A stretch of DNA of 64,000 nt from Pseudonocardia hierapolitana (GCF_007994075.1 NZ_VIWU01000001.1:620001-684000); one strand, 5' to 3'. Counted from the stretch's first letter, positions 1 to 8,551 are shown. Notes: generated by a model from the letters alone, not told the origin. Translations and numbers: made by a program.

Positions 1-82
1 CGACGACCGCCGCCCGATCGGGACCGGCCAGCAGCTGCCACACGGCGCTCCGGAGGGCCGCGAGCACGGGGGCGGAGGACAT
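1..82 (-). CDS. Partial hypothetical protein (N-terminus only)
   Basis: An ATG at 82 opens a minus-strand frame (MSSAPVLAALRSAVWQLL...) that stays open to the window edge. Only 27 residues are visible, so no family can be assigned. The first helix is amphipathic with a Trp. The gene would be divergent from the membrane protein that follows. Confidence 0.35.
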   Translation of the reverse strand, partial: MSSAPVLAALRSAVWQLLAGPDRAAVV

Positions 83-223
83 CGCCGCCGATGCTACGGA
101 TCAGCGGCAGCCCGGACGTCCCCCTGCGGAGCCACGTCCACGGGCCCGCGGACGGCTCCCCGGCGGGACGCCGTCACGCGCCGCCGTTCCTAGCGTCGAG
201 CGGCGTGCCGACCCGCCCTGGCC

Positions 224-282
224 CGTTGCAGCATGGCCACCTCCGTGCAACGAGATGGCGTGAAGGTGGCCATGCTGCAACG
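224..282. repeat. Long perfect inverted repeat (19-bp arms, 21-bp loop)
   Basis: Positions 224-242 and 264-282 are exact reverse complements around a 21-nt loop. The arm core is TTGCAGCATGGCCACCT. The hairpin ends 12 bases before the probable GTG start at 295, so it lies in the 5' region of the membrane-protein gene. No T-tract follows, so an intrinsic terminator is unlikely. It could be a mobile REP/MITE-like palindrome or a regulatory hairpin. Confidence 0.7.
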
Positions 283-294
283 CGGGGATCGCGC

Positions 295-1848
295 GTGCCC
301 GCGTTGCTCGCCGTGTTCGCGGTGGCCGCGCTCGGGCTCGCCGCCGTCACCGACCAGCCCGCGCACCGGATCTGGGGGCTCGTCGCCGGGGGCGGCTACC
401 TGCTCCTCTCGGCGACCCCGCTCGCGCGGCGACCGGCCGCCCCCTGGGCGGCGGGCCTCGCCGGCGGGGTCGTCCCGCTGGTGGCCCTCGTGCTCGCCCG
501 CGGCGGCAAGGCCGGGCCCGGCCCGTTCGCCCAACCCGAGGTCTGGGTCATCGAGGACGCCGCACGGCGCTGGCTCGCCACGGGGAGCCCCTATCCGTCG
601 GGGGCCGCGGCCGGTCCGGACGGCTACTTCCCCTACCTGCCCGGCATGGCGCTCTTCGGGATGCCCCGGGCGCTGGCAGGCGACGTGTGGTTGACCGACG
701 CCCGGCTCGCGTTCGCCGCCGCGGCGGTGGCCGGCTGCGCGGTGGGGGTGGGCACGCTGGCCGGCGGTGCCGGGCGGTCCCTCCCGGCCTGGCTGCTCGC
801 CGGCAACCCCCTCGTCGGCCTGACCATGGCCACCGGGGGACACGACCTCGCGCTCGCCGGCCTCCTCGTCGCGGCGGTCGGCCTCACGGCGGTCCGCGAT
901 CCGCGGGCGACGGCGGCGGCCGCCGTGCTCGCCGGCGTCGCGGCCGGGATCAAGCCTACGGCGTGGCCGGTCGTCCTCGTACTGGTCGTGCTGGTGGCGC
1001 GGACCGGCGGACCGGCCCTGCGGTTCGCCGCCGCCGCTGCCGGGCCCGCGCTGCTGCTCTGCCTGTCCGACCTGCTGCGCGCACCCCGGCTGGTGCTCGA
1101 GCACCTCGTGCTGTTCCCCGCGGGGCTCGCGGCGGTGCCGACCCCGGCCGCGAGCCCGCTGCCCGGCGCGTGGATCGCGGCGCTGCCCGGCGGCCGGGCG
1201 ATCGCGCTCGGGATCGTCCTGGCAGCGGCCGCGTTCGCCGCGGTGCTGCTGATCCGCAGGCCACCCGCCGATGCCGCCGCGGCCGCCCGGTTCGCCGCCG
1301 CGAGCCTCGCCGCGGGCATGTTGCTCGCCCCGTCCGGCCGGGTCGGGTGGTTCGTCGTGCCGCTGCTGCTGGCCGCCGCCGGCTCAGTGCGCACGCGGAG
1401 CACCGGACATAGTCTGGGAAGCATGGATCCCGCCACCGAGCCCGCCGCGAAGGTCGTCAAGTCCGATGCCGAGTGGCGCGCCCAGCTCACCCCCGCCGAG
1501 TACCACGTCCTGCGCAAGGCCGGCACCGAGCGGCCGTTCACCGGCGAGTACACCGACACCAAGACCGAGGGCGTCTACTCCTGCCGCGCCTGCGGAGCCG
1601 AGCTGTTCCGGTCCGACACGAAGTTCGAGTCGCACTGTGGCTGGCCGTCGTTCTTCACCCCGCTCGCGGGCGACGCCGTGATCGAACGCGTCGACACCAG
1701 CCTCGGCATGCGCCGCGTGGAGGTGCTGTGCGCCACCTGCCACAGCCACCTCGGCCACGTCTTCGAGGGCGAGGGCTACCCCACGCCCACTGACCTGCGG
1801 TACTGCATCAACAGCATCTCGCTCCGGCTCGAGCCGGACGCCAGCTGA
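295..1848 (+). CDS. Membrane protein (GT87/DUF2029-like), open frame continues into MsrB
   Basis: From GTG 295 the frame encodes about 375 residues of alternating hydrophobic helices. It resembles polyprenol-phosphate-sugar-dependent mannosyltransferase-like (GT87/DUF2029) membrane proteins: a YFPYLPG loop, a GNPLVGL motif, and a GVAAGIKPTAWP segment near residues 215-230 that is typical of the family. The odd feature is the 3' end. No stop codon separates it from msrB, so as sequenced the frame gives a fusion of membrane protein and methionine sulfoxide reductase (517 codons). The msrB part starts at 1423 and has its own promoter-like sequence, so the membrane gene may simply have lost its stop. 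The start at 295 is chosen because the hydrophobic segment begins there; the frame is open upstream to at least 91. Confidence 0.55.
   Translation: MPALLAVFAVAALGLAAVTDQPAHRIWGLVAGGGYLLLSATPLARRPAAPWAAGLAGGVVPLVALVLARGGKAGPGPFAQPEVWVIEDAARRWLATGSPYPSGAAAGPDGYFPYLPGMALFGMPRALAGDVWLTDARLAFAAAAVAGCAVGVGTLAGGAGRSLPAWLLAGNPLVGLTMATGGHDLALAGLLVAAVGLTAVRDPRATAAAAVLAGVAAGIKPTAWPVVLVLVVLVARTGGPALRFAAAAAGPALLLCLSDLLRAPRLVLEHLVLFPAGLAAVPTPAASPLPGAWIAALPGGRAIALGIVLAAAAFAAVLLIRRPPADAAAAARFAAASLAAGMLLAPSGRVGWFVVPLLLAAAGSVRTRSTGHSLGSMDPATEPAAKVVKSDAEWRAQLTPAEYHVLRKAGTERPFTGEYTDTKTEGVYSCRACGAELFRSDTKFESHCGWPSFFTPLAGDAVIERVDTSLGMRRVEVLCATCHSHLGHVFEGEGYPTPTDLRYCINSISLRLEPDAS
1423..1848 (+). CDS. msrB: Peptide-methionine (R)-S-oxide reductase MsrB
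   Basis: Reduces methionine-R-sulfoxide in proteins back to methionine, a cytosolic repair function. The 141-residue product has the full MsrB fold: two zinc CxxC pairs (CRAC about residue 53, CATC near 104), GWPSFF, and the catalytic end RYCINSISLRL with the active Cys. The ATG at 1423 is preceded by GGGAAGC, and TAGTCT at 1410-1415 sits where a -10 box would give a leaderless or near-leaderless mRNA. This supports MsrB being made separately even though the upstream frame is open into it. Length and motifs are normal for the family. Confidence 0.93.
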   Translation: MDPATEPAAKVVKSDAEWRAQLTPAEYHVLRKAGTERPFTGEYTDTKTEGVYSCRACGAELFRSDTKFESHCGWPSFFTPLAGDAVIERVDTSLGMRRVEVLCATCHSHLGHVFEGEGYPTPTDLRYCINSISLRLEPDAS

Positions 1849-1909
1849 TCACCTCGACCTCGCACGCGAGGCGGGGGGCGTTCGCCAGTCGCTTGTCCGC
1901 GGTGAGCAG
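1849..1909 (-). pseudogene. Remnant of a VapC-type PIN toxin C-terminus
   Basis: Read on the minus strand from 1909, the frame gives LLTADKRLANAPRLACEVEV, which closely resembles the C-terminal strand and helix of VapC PIN-domain toxins (usual form PLLTADARLA..P....VEV). No start codon, catalytic acidic residues or antitoxin are present. The rest of the gene is missing at the point where a perfect palindrome (1922-1950) begins. This reads as a decayed toxin gene truncated next to a palindromic element. Confidence 0.5.
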
Positions 1910-1921
1910 TAGACAGGGGTG

Positions 1922-1950
1922 CCGAGTAGCGCTGAATCAGCGCTACTCGG
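1922..1950. terminator. Perfect palindrome between convergent msrB and chdC
   Basis: Arms of 14 bp (1922-1935 and 1937-1950, core GAGTAGCGCTGA) are separated by one base. The palindrome ends two bases before the chdC stop codon and lies 73 bases after msrB. It could act as a bidirectional terminator for the convergent pair, although there is no U-tract. It may instead be an inserted REP-like palindrome, since it borders the VapC remnant. Confidence 0.55.
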
Positions 1951-1951
1951 T

Positions 1952-2647
1952 TCAAGGCAGGGTCGCGACCAGGTCTCCCGGCTCCACCCGCGGCCCGGTG
2001 AAGAACGGCGTCTCCTCCCGGACGTGCCGGCGGGCGTCGGTGGCCCGCAGGTGCCGCATCAGATCGACGATCCGGTCCAGCTGGTCGGCCTCGAACGCGA
2101 GGATCCACTCGTAGTCGCCGAGCGCGAACGCCGGCACGGTGTTGGCGCGCACGTCCGGGTAGTCGCGGGCCTCCATGCCGTGCTCGGCGAGCATCCGGCG
2201 CCGCTCGTCGTCGGGAAGCAGGTACCACTCGTAGGAGCGGACGAACGGGTAGACGCAGATGTAGCGCCGCGGCGCCTCCCCCGCGACGAACGCCGGGAGG
2301 TGGCTCTTGTTGAACTCGGCGGGCCGGTGCAGGGCCACCTGGCTCCACACGGGCGTGCTGGCCCGGCCCAGCGCGGTGGTGCGGCGCAGGTCGGCGTAGG
2401 CCGCCTGGAGGGCCTCGACGTTGTCGGCGTGCCACCAGACCATGTAGTCGGCGTCGGCACGCAAGCCGGCGAGGTCGTACACGCCGCGCACCGTCACGCC
2501 CTTGCCCGACAGCGCGTCGAGGAACTCGCCCAGCTGGCTCGCTGCCGCCCCGCGGTCGTCGCCGAGGCGGCCGGGCTCCACCCGGAACACCGACCACATG
2601 GCGTAACGGATGGCGCTGTTCAGCTCTGCGTAGTCCAGACGTGCCAC
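1952..2647 (-). CDS. chdC: Coproheme decarboxylase (HemQ)
   Basis: Last step of the coproporphyrin-dependent heme pathway: oxidative decarboxylation of coproheme III to heme b using hydrogen peroxide. The 231-residue protein has the actinobacterial signature [12 protein letters not shown], which contains the catalytic Tyr; FNKSHLPAF, with the distal His; and [10 protein letters not shown], with the proximal heme-ligand His. In many actinobacteria chdC directly follows hemE-cgoX. Here it is on the same strand but separated from them by two plus-strand genes. ATG 2647 is used; the start fits the usual MARLDY...LN N-terminus. Confidence 0.93.
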   Translation of the reverse strand: MARLDYAELNSAIRYAMWSVFRVEPGRLGDDRGAAASQLGEFLDALSGKGVTVRGVYDLAGLRADADYMVWWHADNVEALQAAYADLRRTTALGRASTPVWSQVALHRPAEFNKSHLPAFVAGEAPRRYICVYPFVRSYEWYLLPDDERRRMLAEHGMEARDYPDVRANTVPAFALGDYEWILAFEADQLDRIVDLMRHLRATDARRHVREETPFFTGPRVEPGDLVATLP

Positions 2648-2697
2648 GCCACCATCCTGCCACGCACGACCTGGGCCTCATCCCGCGCCGGCAGTGG

Positions 2698-2718
2698 CGC
2701 CCGGCACGGTGCCGGGCG
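2698..2718. promoter_or_regulatory. Perfect 21-bp GC palindrome between divergent chdC and subtilase
   Basis: Ten-base arms (core GCCCGGCAC) flank a single G, lying 50 bases upstream of chdC and 110 bases upstream of the subtilase start. Position and symmetry allow an operator shared by the divergent genes, but a chance GC palindrome cannot be excluded. Confidence 0.3.
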
Positions 2719-2827
2719 GCCCACGCGCCAGGTCGGCGAGCTCATCCCTGTGATCCCCCGTGCGCCGCGCCCGCCACTCCCCGGCACGATGTGGCCCCGA
2801 CGGGTGACGATGATCGGGAGGGGCCGA

Positions 2828-4063
2828 GTGGTGGGAGCGCGGGACGTCGAGTTGACCGGCCGCTTTCTGCTGGTGCTGAACGAGGATCTGCTGGGCGACG
2901 ACGACGCCGCCCGCGCGGCGGTGCAGGAGCTCAGTGGCGTCGAGCGGGTCATGAGCACCCGCGACGCCGAGCGCGCAGCGGCGCCGGTCCGTCCGACGCT
3001 CTTCACCGAGCTGGGGATGGCCGTCGCGGACCTCTCACCACAGCAGCTGGGTGCCGCTCGTGCCGACCGCCGGGTGCTGGGTGTGGAACCGGAGCGGGTG
3101 CAGCGCGCGATCGGGGGGTCCCTGTCCGAGGAGTACCTGCGCGGCTTCCGCGACGCCGCGCAGTTCCTGCACGCCCGGCTGTCGGGCCCGGTGGGCACCG
3201 CGCAGTTCGGCGACACCGGCGAGCTGACCTGGGGCCTGCAGGCCACCGGCGTCGCCGACTCCCCCGAGACCGGCGCAGGCGTCACGATCGCGGTGCTCGA
3301 CACCGGCCTCGACCTCGGCCACCCCGACTTCGCCGGGCGCGACATCGAGGCCAGGTCGTTCGTCGAGGGCCAGACCGCCGATGACGTGCAGGGCCACGGC
3401 ACCCACGTCGCCGGCACGGCGTGCGGGCCGCTCGCCCCCGGCGCGAGGCGGCGCTACGGCATCGCCCACGAGGCGCGCATCCTCGTCGGCAAGGTCCTCG
3501 GCGACGACGGGTCCGGCACCGACGCCGACATCCTCGCGGGCATGAGCTGGGCGATCTCCGCGGGCGCACAGGTGATCTCGATGTCGCTCGGCGCGGACGT
3601 CCGGGAGGTCTCCACGGCGTACGAGACCGCGGGTCGGCGCGCCCTCATCGCCGGCAGCCTCGTCGTGGCCGCAGCGGGCAACAACGCCCGCCGCGGCGCG
3701 GGCGACCCCGGATTCGTGGGGGTGCCTGCCAACAGTCCGTCGATCATGGCCGTCGCCGCCGTGGACAGCGCGCTGGGGATCGCCGACTTCTCCGCGGCGA
3801 GCACCACGGTCGAGGGCGGGCAGGTCGACATCGCGGGCCCGGGGGTCGACGTGTACTCGTCATGGCCTGCGCCCCGGGGCACGAACACGATCTCCGGCAC
3901 CAGCATGGCCACCCCGCACGTCGCGGGCATCGCCGCGCTGTGGTCCCAGCGCACCGGGGCCACGGGGCGAGACCTGTGGACGCAGCTCGTGCAGGCCGCA
4001 CAGCGCCTGCCCCTACCCGCGAGCGACGTCGGCTCCGGGCTGGTCCGCGCGCCCGGCGCCTGA
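2828..4063 (+). CDS. Subtilisin-like serine peptidase (S8), no signal peptide visible
   Basis: Serine endopeptidase of the subtilase family. The catalytic triad is intact: Asp in VLDTGLDLGHPDF (about residue 160), His in GHGTHVAGTA (about 195) and Ser in SGTSMATPHVAG (about 360); the oxyanion Asn lies in AAAGNNA. The first 130 residues are a hydrophilic region that may be a propeptide or extra domain. The N-terminus lacks a hydrophobic signal, so the enzyme may be intracellular. GTG 2828 (or the adjacent GTG 2831) is chosen because GGGAGGGG lies just upstream; ATG 2810 is an alternative. A small I9-like gene follows 12 bases later. The pair splits the heme genes and looks inserted there. Confidence 0.88.
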   Translation: MVGARDVELTGRFLLVLNEDLLGDDDAARAAVQELSGVERVMSTRDAERAAAPVRPTLFTELGMAVADLSPQQLGAARADRRVLGVEPERVQRAIGGSLSEEYLRGFRDAAQFLHARLSGPVGTAQFGDTGELTWGLQATGVADSPETGAGVTIAVLDTGLDLGHPDFAGRDIEARSFVEGQTADDVQGHGTHVAGTACGPLAPGARRRYGIAHEARILVGKVLGDDGSGTDADILAGMSWAISAGAQVISMSLGADVREVSTAYETAGRRALIAGSLVVAAAGNNARRGAGDPGFVGVPANSPSIMAVAAVDSALGIADFSAASTTVEGGQVDIAGPGVDVYSSWPAPRGTNTISGTSMATPHVAGIAALWSQRTGATGRDLWTQLVQAAQRLPLPASDVGSGLVRAPGA

Positions 4064-4075
4064 GACGCTGGCGGC

Positions 4076-4312
4076 ATGCCCGAGAAGGTCACGGTCTCCG
4101 TCACCGACGAGGCGGTCGGCCGGATCGACGAGGTCGTCGCCGCGTTGGAGCACGGCGGGATGCACGTCGACCAGGTGCTGCGCCCGATCGGCCTGATCAC
4201 CGGCTCGATCGACACGCAGCGCGTTCAGGCACTCGGCGACGTGGCCGGGGTCGCGGCCGTCGAGCGGCAGCGGACGGTGCAGCTGCCGCCGCCGGACTCC
4301 GACGTGCAGTAG
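4076..4312 (+). CDS. Small peptidase-inhibitor-I9/propeptide-like protein
   Basis: 78 residues, starting at an ATG 12 bases after the subtilase stop, so almost certainly in the same operon. The pattern VTVSVTDEAVGRIDEVVAAL, HVDQVLRPIGLITGSI and VAGVAAVERQRTVQL is a beta-alpha-beta-beta-alpha-beta arrangement like subtilisin propeptides and free I9 inhibitors. Close relatives in actinobacteria are often named ketohydroxyglutarate aldolase with no obvious basis. The inference is a trans-acting inhibitor or folding chaperone for the neighbouring subtilase, which would make sense for an enzyme without an export signal. This is not proven by sequence. Confidence 0.7.
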   Translation: MPEKVTVSVTDEAVGRIDEVVAALEHGGMHVDQVLRPIGLITGSIDTQRVQALGDVAGVAAVERQRTVQLPPPDSDVQ

Positions 4313-4318
4313 GCCCGC

Positions 4319-5788
4319 TCAGCCCGTGGCGGCCACGCGCTCGGCGGCGGCGCGGCCCGTGGCGATGCAGGCCGGCACACCCACGCCGTGCAGCGCGGCC
4401 CCCGCGACGGCAACGCCTGCGGGCAGGCCATCCTCGATCGCCCGCACCCGGTCCAGGTGACCCACCCCGTACTGCGGCAGTCCCCCTCCCCACCGCTGGA
4501 CGTGCGTGGCCACCGGAGCGGCCGTGACACCGGTGAGGGACCCCAGGTCGGCGCGAGCGCGGGCGATCAGCTCGGCGTCGTCCACCTGGAGGGTGGCGGC
4601 CTCGCCGAAGCGCCCCAGCGACGCCCGCAGCCGCACCAGACCGCCTCCCGCGAGGTGCGCCCACTTGTTCGAGGAGTGGGTGAAGGCCTTGACCGCCATG
4701 GGCTCGTCCGCCGCGACGAGCACGCCCGACGTGCTCGGGAGCGACGTGGCGTCCTCCGCCCGGAAGGCGAGCGCGACCACCACGGAGGACGCGAGCTCGA
4801 TCTCCCCCGCCGCCCGGGCCGCCGCAGGCGCCGCACCGGCCAGCAGCCGCGCCGCCGCGGGGGCCGGGACGGCGAGCACGACCGCGTCCACGTCGAGCGC
4901 CTCGGGCGCGGTGGTGGGCCCGAGCACGAGCCGCCAGCCTCCCTCCCGGCGCTGCAGCTCCCGCACGGTGGTGCGCAGCCGGACCTCGGCCCCGGAGGCC
5001 GCGACGAGGGAGTCGAGCAGCACCCCATAACCACCGCGCACGGCCCCGAACACGTGCCCGCCGACCCGCGGCTCGCCACCCACCTCACGACTGGGCTGCA
5101 CCGACACCGCGACTCGCGCGCTCCCCGCGGGTCGCGGGGTGGGTGCACGCGAGTCGCGGCCTGGCTGCACGTGAGTCGCGGTGTCGGCCGCGGCGGTCAG
5201 AGAGGGGGCACCGGCGTCGAGGGCCGCGGCCAGGGCGGGCACCGTCGCCCGCAGGCCCAGTGCGTCGACACGACCCGCGTAGACGCCGCCGAGCAGGGGG
5301 TCGGCGAGCCGGTCGGCGATCTCGTCACCGAAGCGTGCGCGCAGCAGCCCGCCGAGCACCACGTCGCCGCCGGGCTCCCAGGAGAGCGGCCGCTCCGGCT
5401 CGGCCGCAACCGTGGCCAGCCCCGCATCGGAGAGCAGCCCGTCGAGCCGCGCAGCGCTGGTCGGGACGCCCATGAGGGTTCCGGCGGGCAGCGGGCCGGT
5501 GCGGCCCGCCGCGCGGACCGACGCGGCGGCGCCCGTCGGATGCACCAGCGCGTCCGTCAGCCCCAGCTCCGCGAGCAGGGCGGGCACCTCCGGCCGGCGC
5601 GCGAGGAACGCCTCGGCCCCGACGTCGAACGCCACCCCCGCGAGGTCGACGGTGTGCAGCACGCCCCCGATGCGGTCGCGCTGCTCGAGCACATCGATGC
5701 GGGCCGTCGGGCCGAGGAGCGTGCGCAGCCGGTGCGCCGCGGCGAGACCCGAGATCCCGCCGCCGACCACGGCGACGCGGGCGATCAC
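4319..5788 (-). CDS. cgoX: Coproporphyrinogen III oxidase (HemY/HemG-type), with repeat-derived insert
   Basis: FAD-dependent oxidation of coproporphyrinogen III to coproporphyrin III in the Gram-positive heme route. The N-terminal dinucleotide motif is [17 protein letters not shown]; the C-terminal FAD contact is [17 protein letters not shown]...[18 protein letters not shown]. The GTG at 5788 overlaps the hemE stop (GTGA), so the two genes are translationally coupled. About residues 205-245 form a low-complexity stretch ([19 protein letters not shown]...) rich in Arg, Pro and Ser, where relatives have only a short linker. That stretch coincides with an internal DNA repeat at 5094-5187. It is in frame, so the enzyme is probably still active. 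Confidence 0.9.
   Translation of the reverse strand: MIARVAVVGGGISGLAAAHRLRTLLGPTARIDVLEQRDRIGGVLHTVDLAGVAFDVGAEAFLARRPEVPALLAELGLTDALVHPTGAAASVRAAGRTGPLPAGTLMGVPTSAARLDGLLSDAGLATVAAEPERPLSWEPGGDVVLGGLLRARFGDEIADRLADPLLGGVYAGRVDALGLRATVPALAAALDAGAPSLTAAADTATHVQPGRDSRAPTPRPAGSARVAVSVQPSREVGGEPRVGGHVFGAVRGGYGVLLDSLVAASGAEVRLRTTVRELQRREGGWRLVLGPTTAPEALDVDAVVLAVPAPAAARLLAGAAPAAARAAGEIELASSVVVALAFRAEDATSLPSTSGVLVAADEPMAVKAFTHSSNKWAHLAGGGLVRLRASLGRFGEAATLQVDDAELIARARADLGSLTGVTAAPVATHVQRWGGGLPQYGVGHLDRVRAIEDGLPAGVAVAGAALHGVGVPACIATGRAAAERVAATG
5094..5187. repeat. GACTC-core palindromic repeat inserted in frame in cgoX
   Basis: The 15-bp arm CCGACACCGCGACTC at 5101-5115 is the exact inverse of 5173-5187. 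Between them are two direct copies of GCACGYGAGTCGCGG (5145-5159 and 5167-5181) 22 bases apart. The same GACTC/GAGTC core with 22-bp period forms intergenic arrays at 39307-39465 and 55432-55690. The element adds roughly 30-40 codons to cgoX without breaking the frame. Confidence 0.65.
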
Positions 5789-6849
5789 GGCTCGAGCGTG
5801 TGCACCAGCTCGACGAGCCGGGTGAGGACGTCGGGGTCGGTCTCCGGGAGCACGCCGTGCCCGAGGTTGAAGACGTGACCCGGGGCGAGGCGGCCCTCCC
5901 CGACGATCCGCCGCGCCTCGGCCTCGATCGACGCCGCATCGGCGAACAGCACGGCCGGGTCGAGGTTGCCCTGGACGGCGACGCGACCGCCGGTGCGGCG
6001 CGACGCCTCGTCCAGCGGGACCCGCCAGTCGACGCCCACGACGTCGGCGCCCGCCTCGGCCATGGCGCCGAGCAGCTCGCCTGTACCCACCCCGAAGTGG
6101 ATGCGCGGCACACCGGCGCCGGCCACGCTCTCCAGCACCCGCGCGGAGTGGGCCATGACGTACTCGCGGTAGTCGCGCTCGGACAGCGCCCCGGCCCACG
6201 AGTCGAACAGCTGCACCGCGTCGACGCCCGCCGCCAGCTGGGCGCGCAGGAACGTGGAGGTGATGTCGGCGAGCCGGCCCATGAGCGCGTGCCAGACGTC
6301 CGGCGCCGACCGCATCATGGCCTTGGTGCGCTCGTGGTTGCGGCTGGGACCGCCCTCGACGAGGTAGGAGGCGAGGGTGAACGGCGCCCCCGCGAAACCG
6401 ATCAACGGGGTGTCACCCAGCTCGGGGATCAGCAGCCCGATCGCGTCGGTGACGGGAGCGACCTGCTCGGCGTGCAGGAGCGGGATCCGCTCGACGTCGG
6501 CCATCGTGCGCACCGGGTGGGCGACCACCGGCCCCGTGCCGGCCACGATGTCCACCGCGACCCCGGCCGCGTAGAGCGGCACGACGATGTCGCTGAACAG
6601 GACCGCGGCGTCCACACCGTGCCTGCGCACCGGCTGGAGCGTGATCTCGCAGGTGAGGTCGGGGGTGAGGCAGGCCTGCAGCATCCCGGAACCGGCCCGC
6701 AGGGCCCGGTACTCCGGCAGCGAGCGCCCGGCCTGGCGCATGAACCACACCGGGAGGCGGGACGGCCGCTCCCCCCGGGCGGCAGCGAGGAGGGGCGCCG
6801 CGGGCAGGTGCCGCCGGGGCTGGACGTCGGAGGCGGGCATGACGGTCAT
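5785..6849 (-). CDS. hemE: Uroporphyrinogen decarboxylase
   Basis: Decarboxylates the four acetate side chains of uroporphyrinogen III to give coproporphyrinogen III. The 354-residue product has the family signatures [16 protein letters not shown] near residue 35 (substrate-binding Arg residues) and [19 protein letters not shown] near 150, plus the C-terminal [14 protein letters not shown]. It is the first gene of a minus-strand heme unit (hemE-cgoX). DUF3000, its usual actinobacterial neighbour, lies divergently upstream. ATG 6849 gives [13 protein letters not shown] 6840 is an equally good start. Confidence 0.95.
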   Translation of the reverse strand: MTVMPASDVQPRRHLPAAPLLAAARGERPSRLPVWFMRQAGRSLPEYRALRAGSGMLQACLTPDLTCEITLQPVRRHGVDAAVLFSDIVVPLYAAGVAVDIVAGTGPVVAHPVRTMADVERIPLLHAEQVAPVTDAIGLLIPELGDTPLIGFAGAPFTLASYLVEGGPSRNHERTKAMMRSAPDVWHALMGRLADITSTFLRAQLAAGVDAVQLFDSWAGALSERDYREYVMAHSARVLESVAGAGVPRIHFGVGTGELLGAMAEAGADVVGVDWRVPLDEASRRTGGRVAVQGNLDPAVLFADAASIEAEARRIVGEGRLAPGHVFNLGHGVLPETDPDVLTRLVELVHTLEP

Positions 6850-6976
6850 GGTCCCGCCATCCTCCCACGCCCCACCACCGCGTCACCGTCGGGCGGCCGA
6901 CGTCCCACGTCCGGGTTGTCCAGCGTGCGGCGCGCCTCGGCTGCGGATCACCGAGAGCGACCTAAAGTCCTCGCTC

Positions 6977-7549
6977 GTGTCCGACGCGCCCGCCCCACCA
7001 CAGGAGTTCCAGCAGGCCGTGGCCTCGCTGCGCGCCGTGCGGCCGCGACCCGAGCTCGTGCTCGCCCCGCTGGACGCGCCGCCCCGGCTGGCGCCGTACA
7101 CGTGGGCGTTCAGCGTGGAGGCCGTGACCGAGGACGGGGACGCCTCGGAGCCGGATACCAGCGGCCGCCTGATCCTGCTGCACGACCCCGCCGGACAGGA
7201 CGCCTGGGAGGGCACCTTCCGGCTCGTCTGCTTCGTGCAGGCCCGGCTGGAGCCCGAACAGCTCGGCGACGAGATGCTGCCGGTGGTCGGCTGGTCCTGG
7301 TTGACCGAGGCGCTCGAGCTCGCAGGCGCCGAGCACGTCGCACTGGGCGGCACCGTCACGCAGACGTCCTCGGTGCGGTTCGGCGACATCGCCGGCCCGC
7401 GCCGCGACGACGACGTCGAGCTGCGAGCGTCCTGGACCCCGGTGGGCTCCGATCTGTCGCGACACGCCGATGCGTTCTGCGCCCTGGTGGCCTCCGCGGC
7501 CGGTCTTCCGCCCGTCGGCGTGCTCCCGCTGGGAACTCGTCGAGCCTGA
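6977..7549 (+). CDS. DUF3000 family protein
   Basis: 190 residues of a conserved actinobacterial family of unknown function, usually found between hemE and the RNase D gene as here. Recognisable blocks are PPRLAPYTWAFSVEA, GRLILLHDPAGQDAWEGTFRLVC and DEMLPVVGWSWLTEAL. No membrane segment or known catalytic motif is present. GTG 6977 is chosen because family similarity starts shortly after it. The gene is divergent from hemE with about 127 bases between. Confidence 0.85.
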   Translation: MSDAPAPPQEFQQAVASLRAVRPRPELVLAPLDAPPRLAPYTWAFSVEAVTEDGDASEPDTSGRLILLHDPAGQDAWEGTFRLVCFVQARLEPEQLGDEMLPVVGWSWLTEALELAGAEHVALGGTVTQTSSVRFGDIAGPRRDDDVELRASWTPVGSDLSRHADAFCALVASAAGLPPVGVLPLGTRRA

Positions 7550-7819
7550 GCGAGGATGCGATCACGAACGGGTGATCCTAGGGCTCACCAGCACGTTCGA
7601 TGCTCCCAGTGATCAATATCCTCACCCGGACGAGTGGATCGGCATCGACAACGCTGTAACTTTCACCCAGAGAAGTTCGATCCGATACACGACGTTAGAC
7701 CGCTTGGGGGGCTACGCTTCCTCCACGACACCTCCTCGGGCGGTCGGGCGACTAGTTCCATCCGACCGGGGGTCTGGTGCCGGTCGGGGGGCAACGACCG
7801 ACTCCAGGGAGGTAGTGAC

Positions 7820-8551
7820 GTGGCCGTTGTGGGCCAAGGCGCGCCGGTGCGCGGCGCTGCGGGGCATCCACCCGCCCATGCTGTGCTGTCGCCCGCGATG
7901 GTCCCGCACCCGCGGGAAGAGCTGTTCTCGGTGCTGGTGGTCGACGACCACCCACTGCTGCGCGAGGCGATCGCGGCACGATTGCGCTCGATGGGCGCGG
8001 GCACGGTGTACGAGGCCGCGTCGGTGGCGGAGGCGCGCGCTCGTGCGCACGCCAACGGACCGTGCGACCTCGCGATCCTCGACCTCGGGCTGCCCGATGG
8101 CAGTGGATTGGACCTGGTCACCGAGCTGCGGTCGCTGGGCTGGAACCGTCTGGTCGTGCTCGCCTCGTCCGACGACCCGTACGCGGTGCGTTCGGCGTTC
8201 CAGGCCGGTGCACAGGCGTACCTGCTCAAGTCGGCGTCGGCGGCGATCGTCACCGACGGCGTCAAGCGGGTGCTGGACGGCGGCGTGTACGCCGACCCGA
8301 CCGTTGCGCCGCTGCTCGCCACCGGCACCCGGGTGCCGGGCACCGACAACACCCCGCGTGAGCTCTCGGCACGCGAGGTGGAGGTCCTGCAGCTCGTGGC
8401 GGACGGGCAGTCCAACAAGGAGATCGGCGAGGCCCTGAGCCTGTCGGCGCTCACCGTGAAGAGCCACCTCTCGCGCATCGGGCGCAAGCTCGGTACCGGT
8501 GATCGCGCCCAGATGGTCGCGCTGGCAATGCGTGCCGGGGTCATCCGCTGA
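7820..8551 (+). CDS. NarL/LuxR-type response regulator
   Basis: Receiver domain (about residues 35-150) with the acidic pair DDH, phosphoacceptor Asp in AILDLGLPDGSG and Lys in YLLKSAS, followed by a LuxR helix-turn-helix (SAREVEVLQLVADGQSNKEIGEALSLS..TVKSHLSRI). It should bind DNA when phosphorylated. GTG 7820 is supported by GGGAGG at 7807-7812. The first 25 residues are poorly conserved, and ATG 7898 is an alternative start. No partner kinase is adjacent; RNase D follows directly. The 270 bases upstream hold no gene I can support. Confidence 0.88.
   Translation: MAVVGQGAPVRGAAGHPPAHAVLSPAMVPHPREELFSVLVVDDHPLLREAIAARLRSMGAGTVYEAASVAEARARAHANGPCDLAILDLGLPDGSGLDLVTELRSLGWNRLVVLASSDDPYAVRSAFQAGAQAYLLKSASAAIVTDGVKRVLDGGVYADPTVAPLLATGTRVPGTDNTPRELSAREVEVLQLVADGQSNKEIGEALSLSALTVKSHLSRIGRKLGTGDRAQMVALAMRAGVIR

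Noticed and set aside
4076..4312. Aldolase function for the 78-residue gene
   Set aside because: It is far too short for an aldolase barrel and has no Schiff-base Lys motif; the I9/propeptide-like fold fits better.
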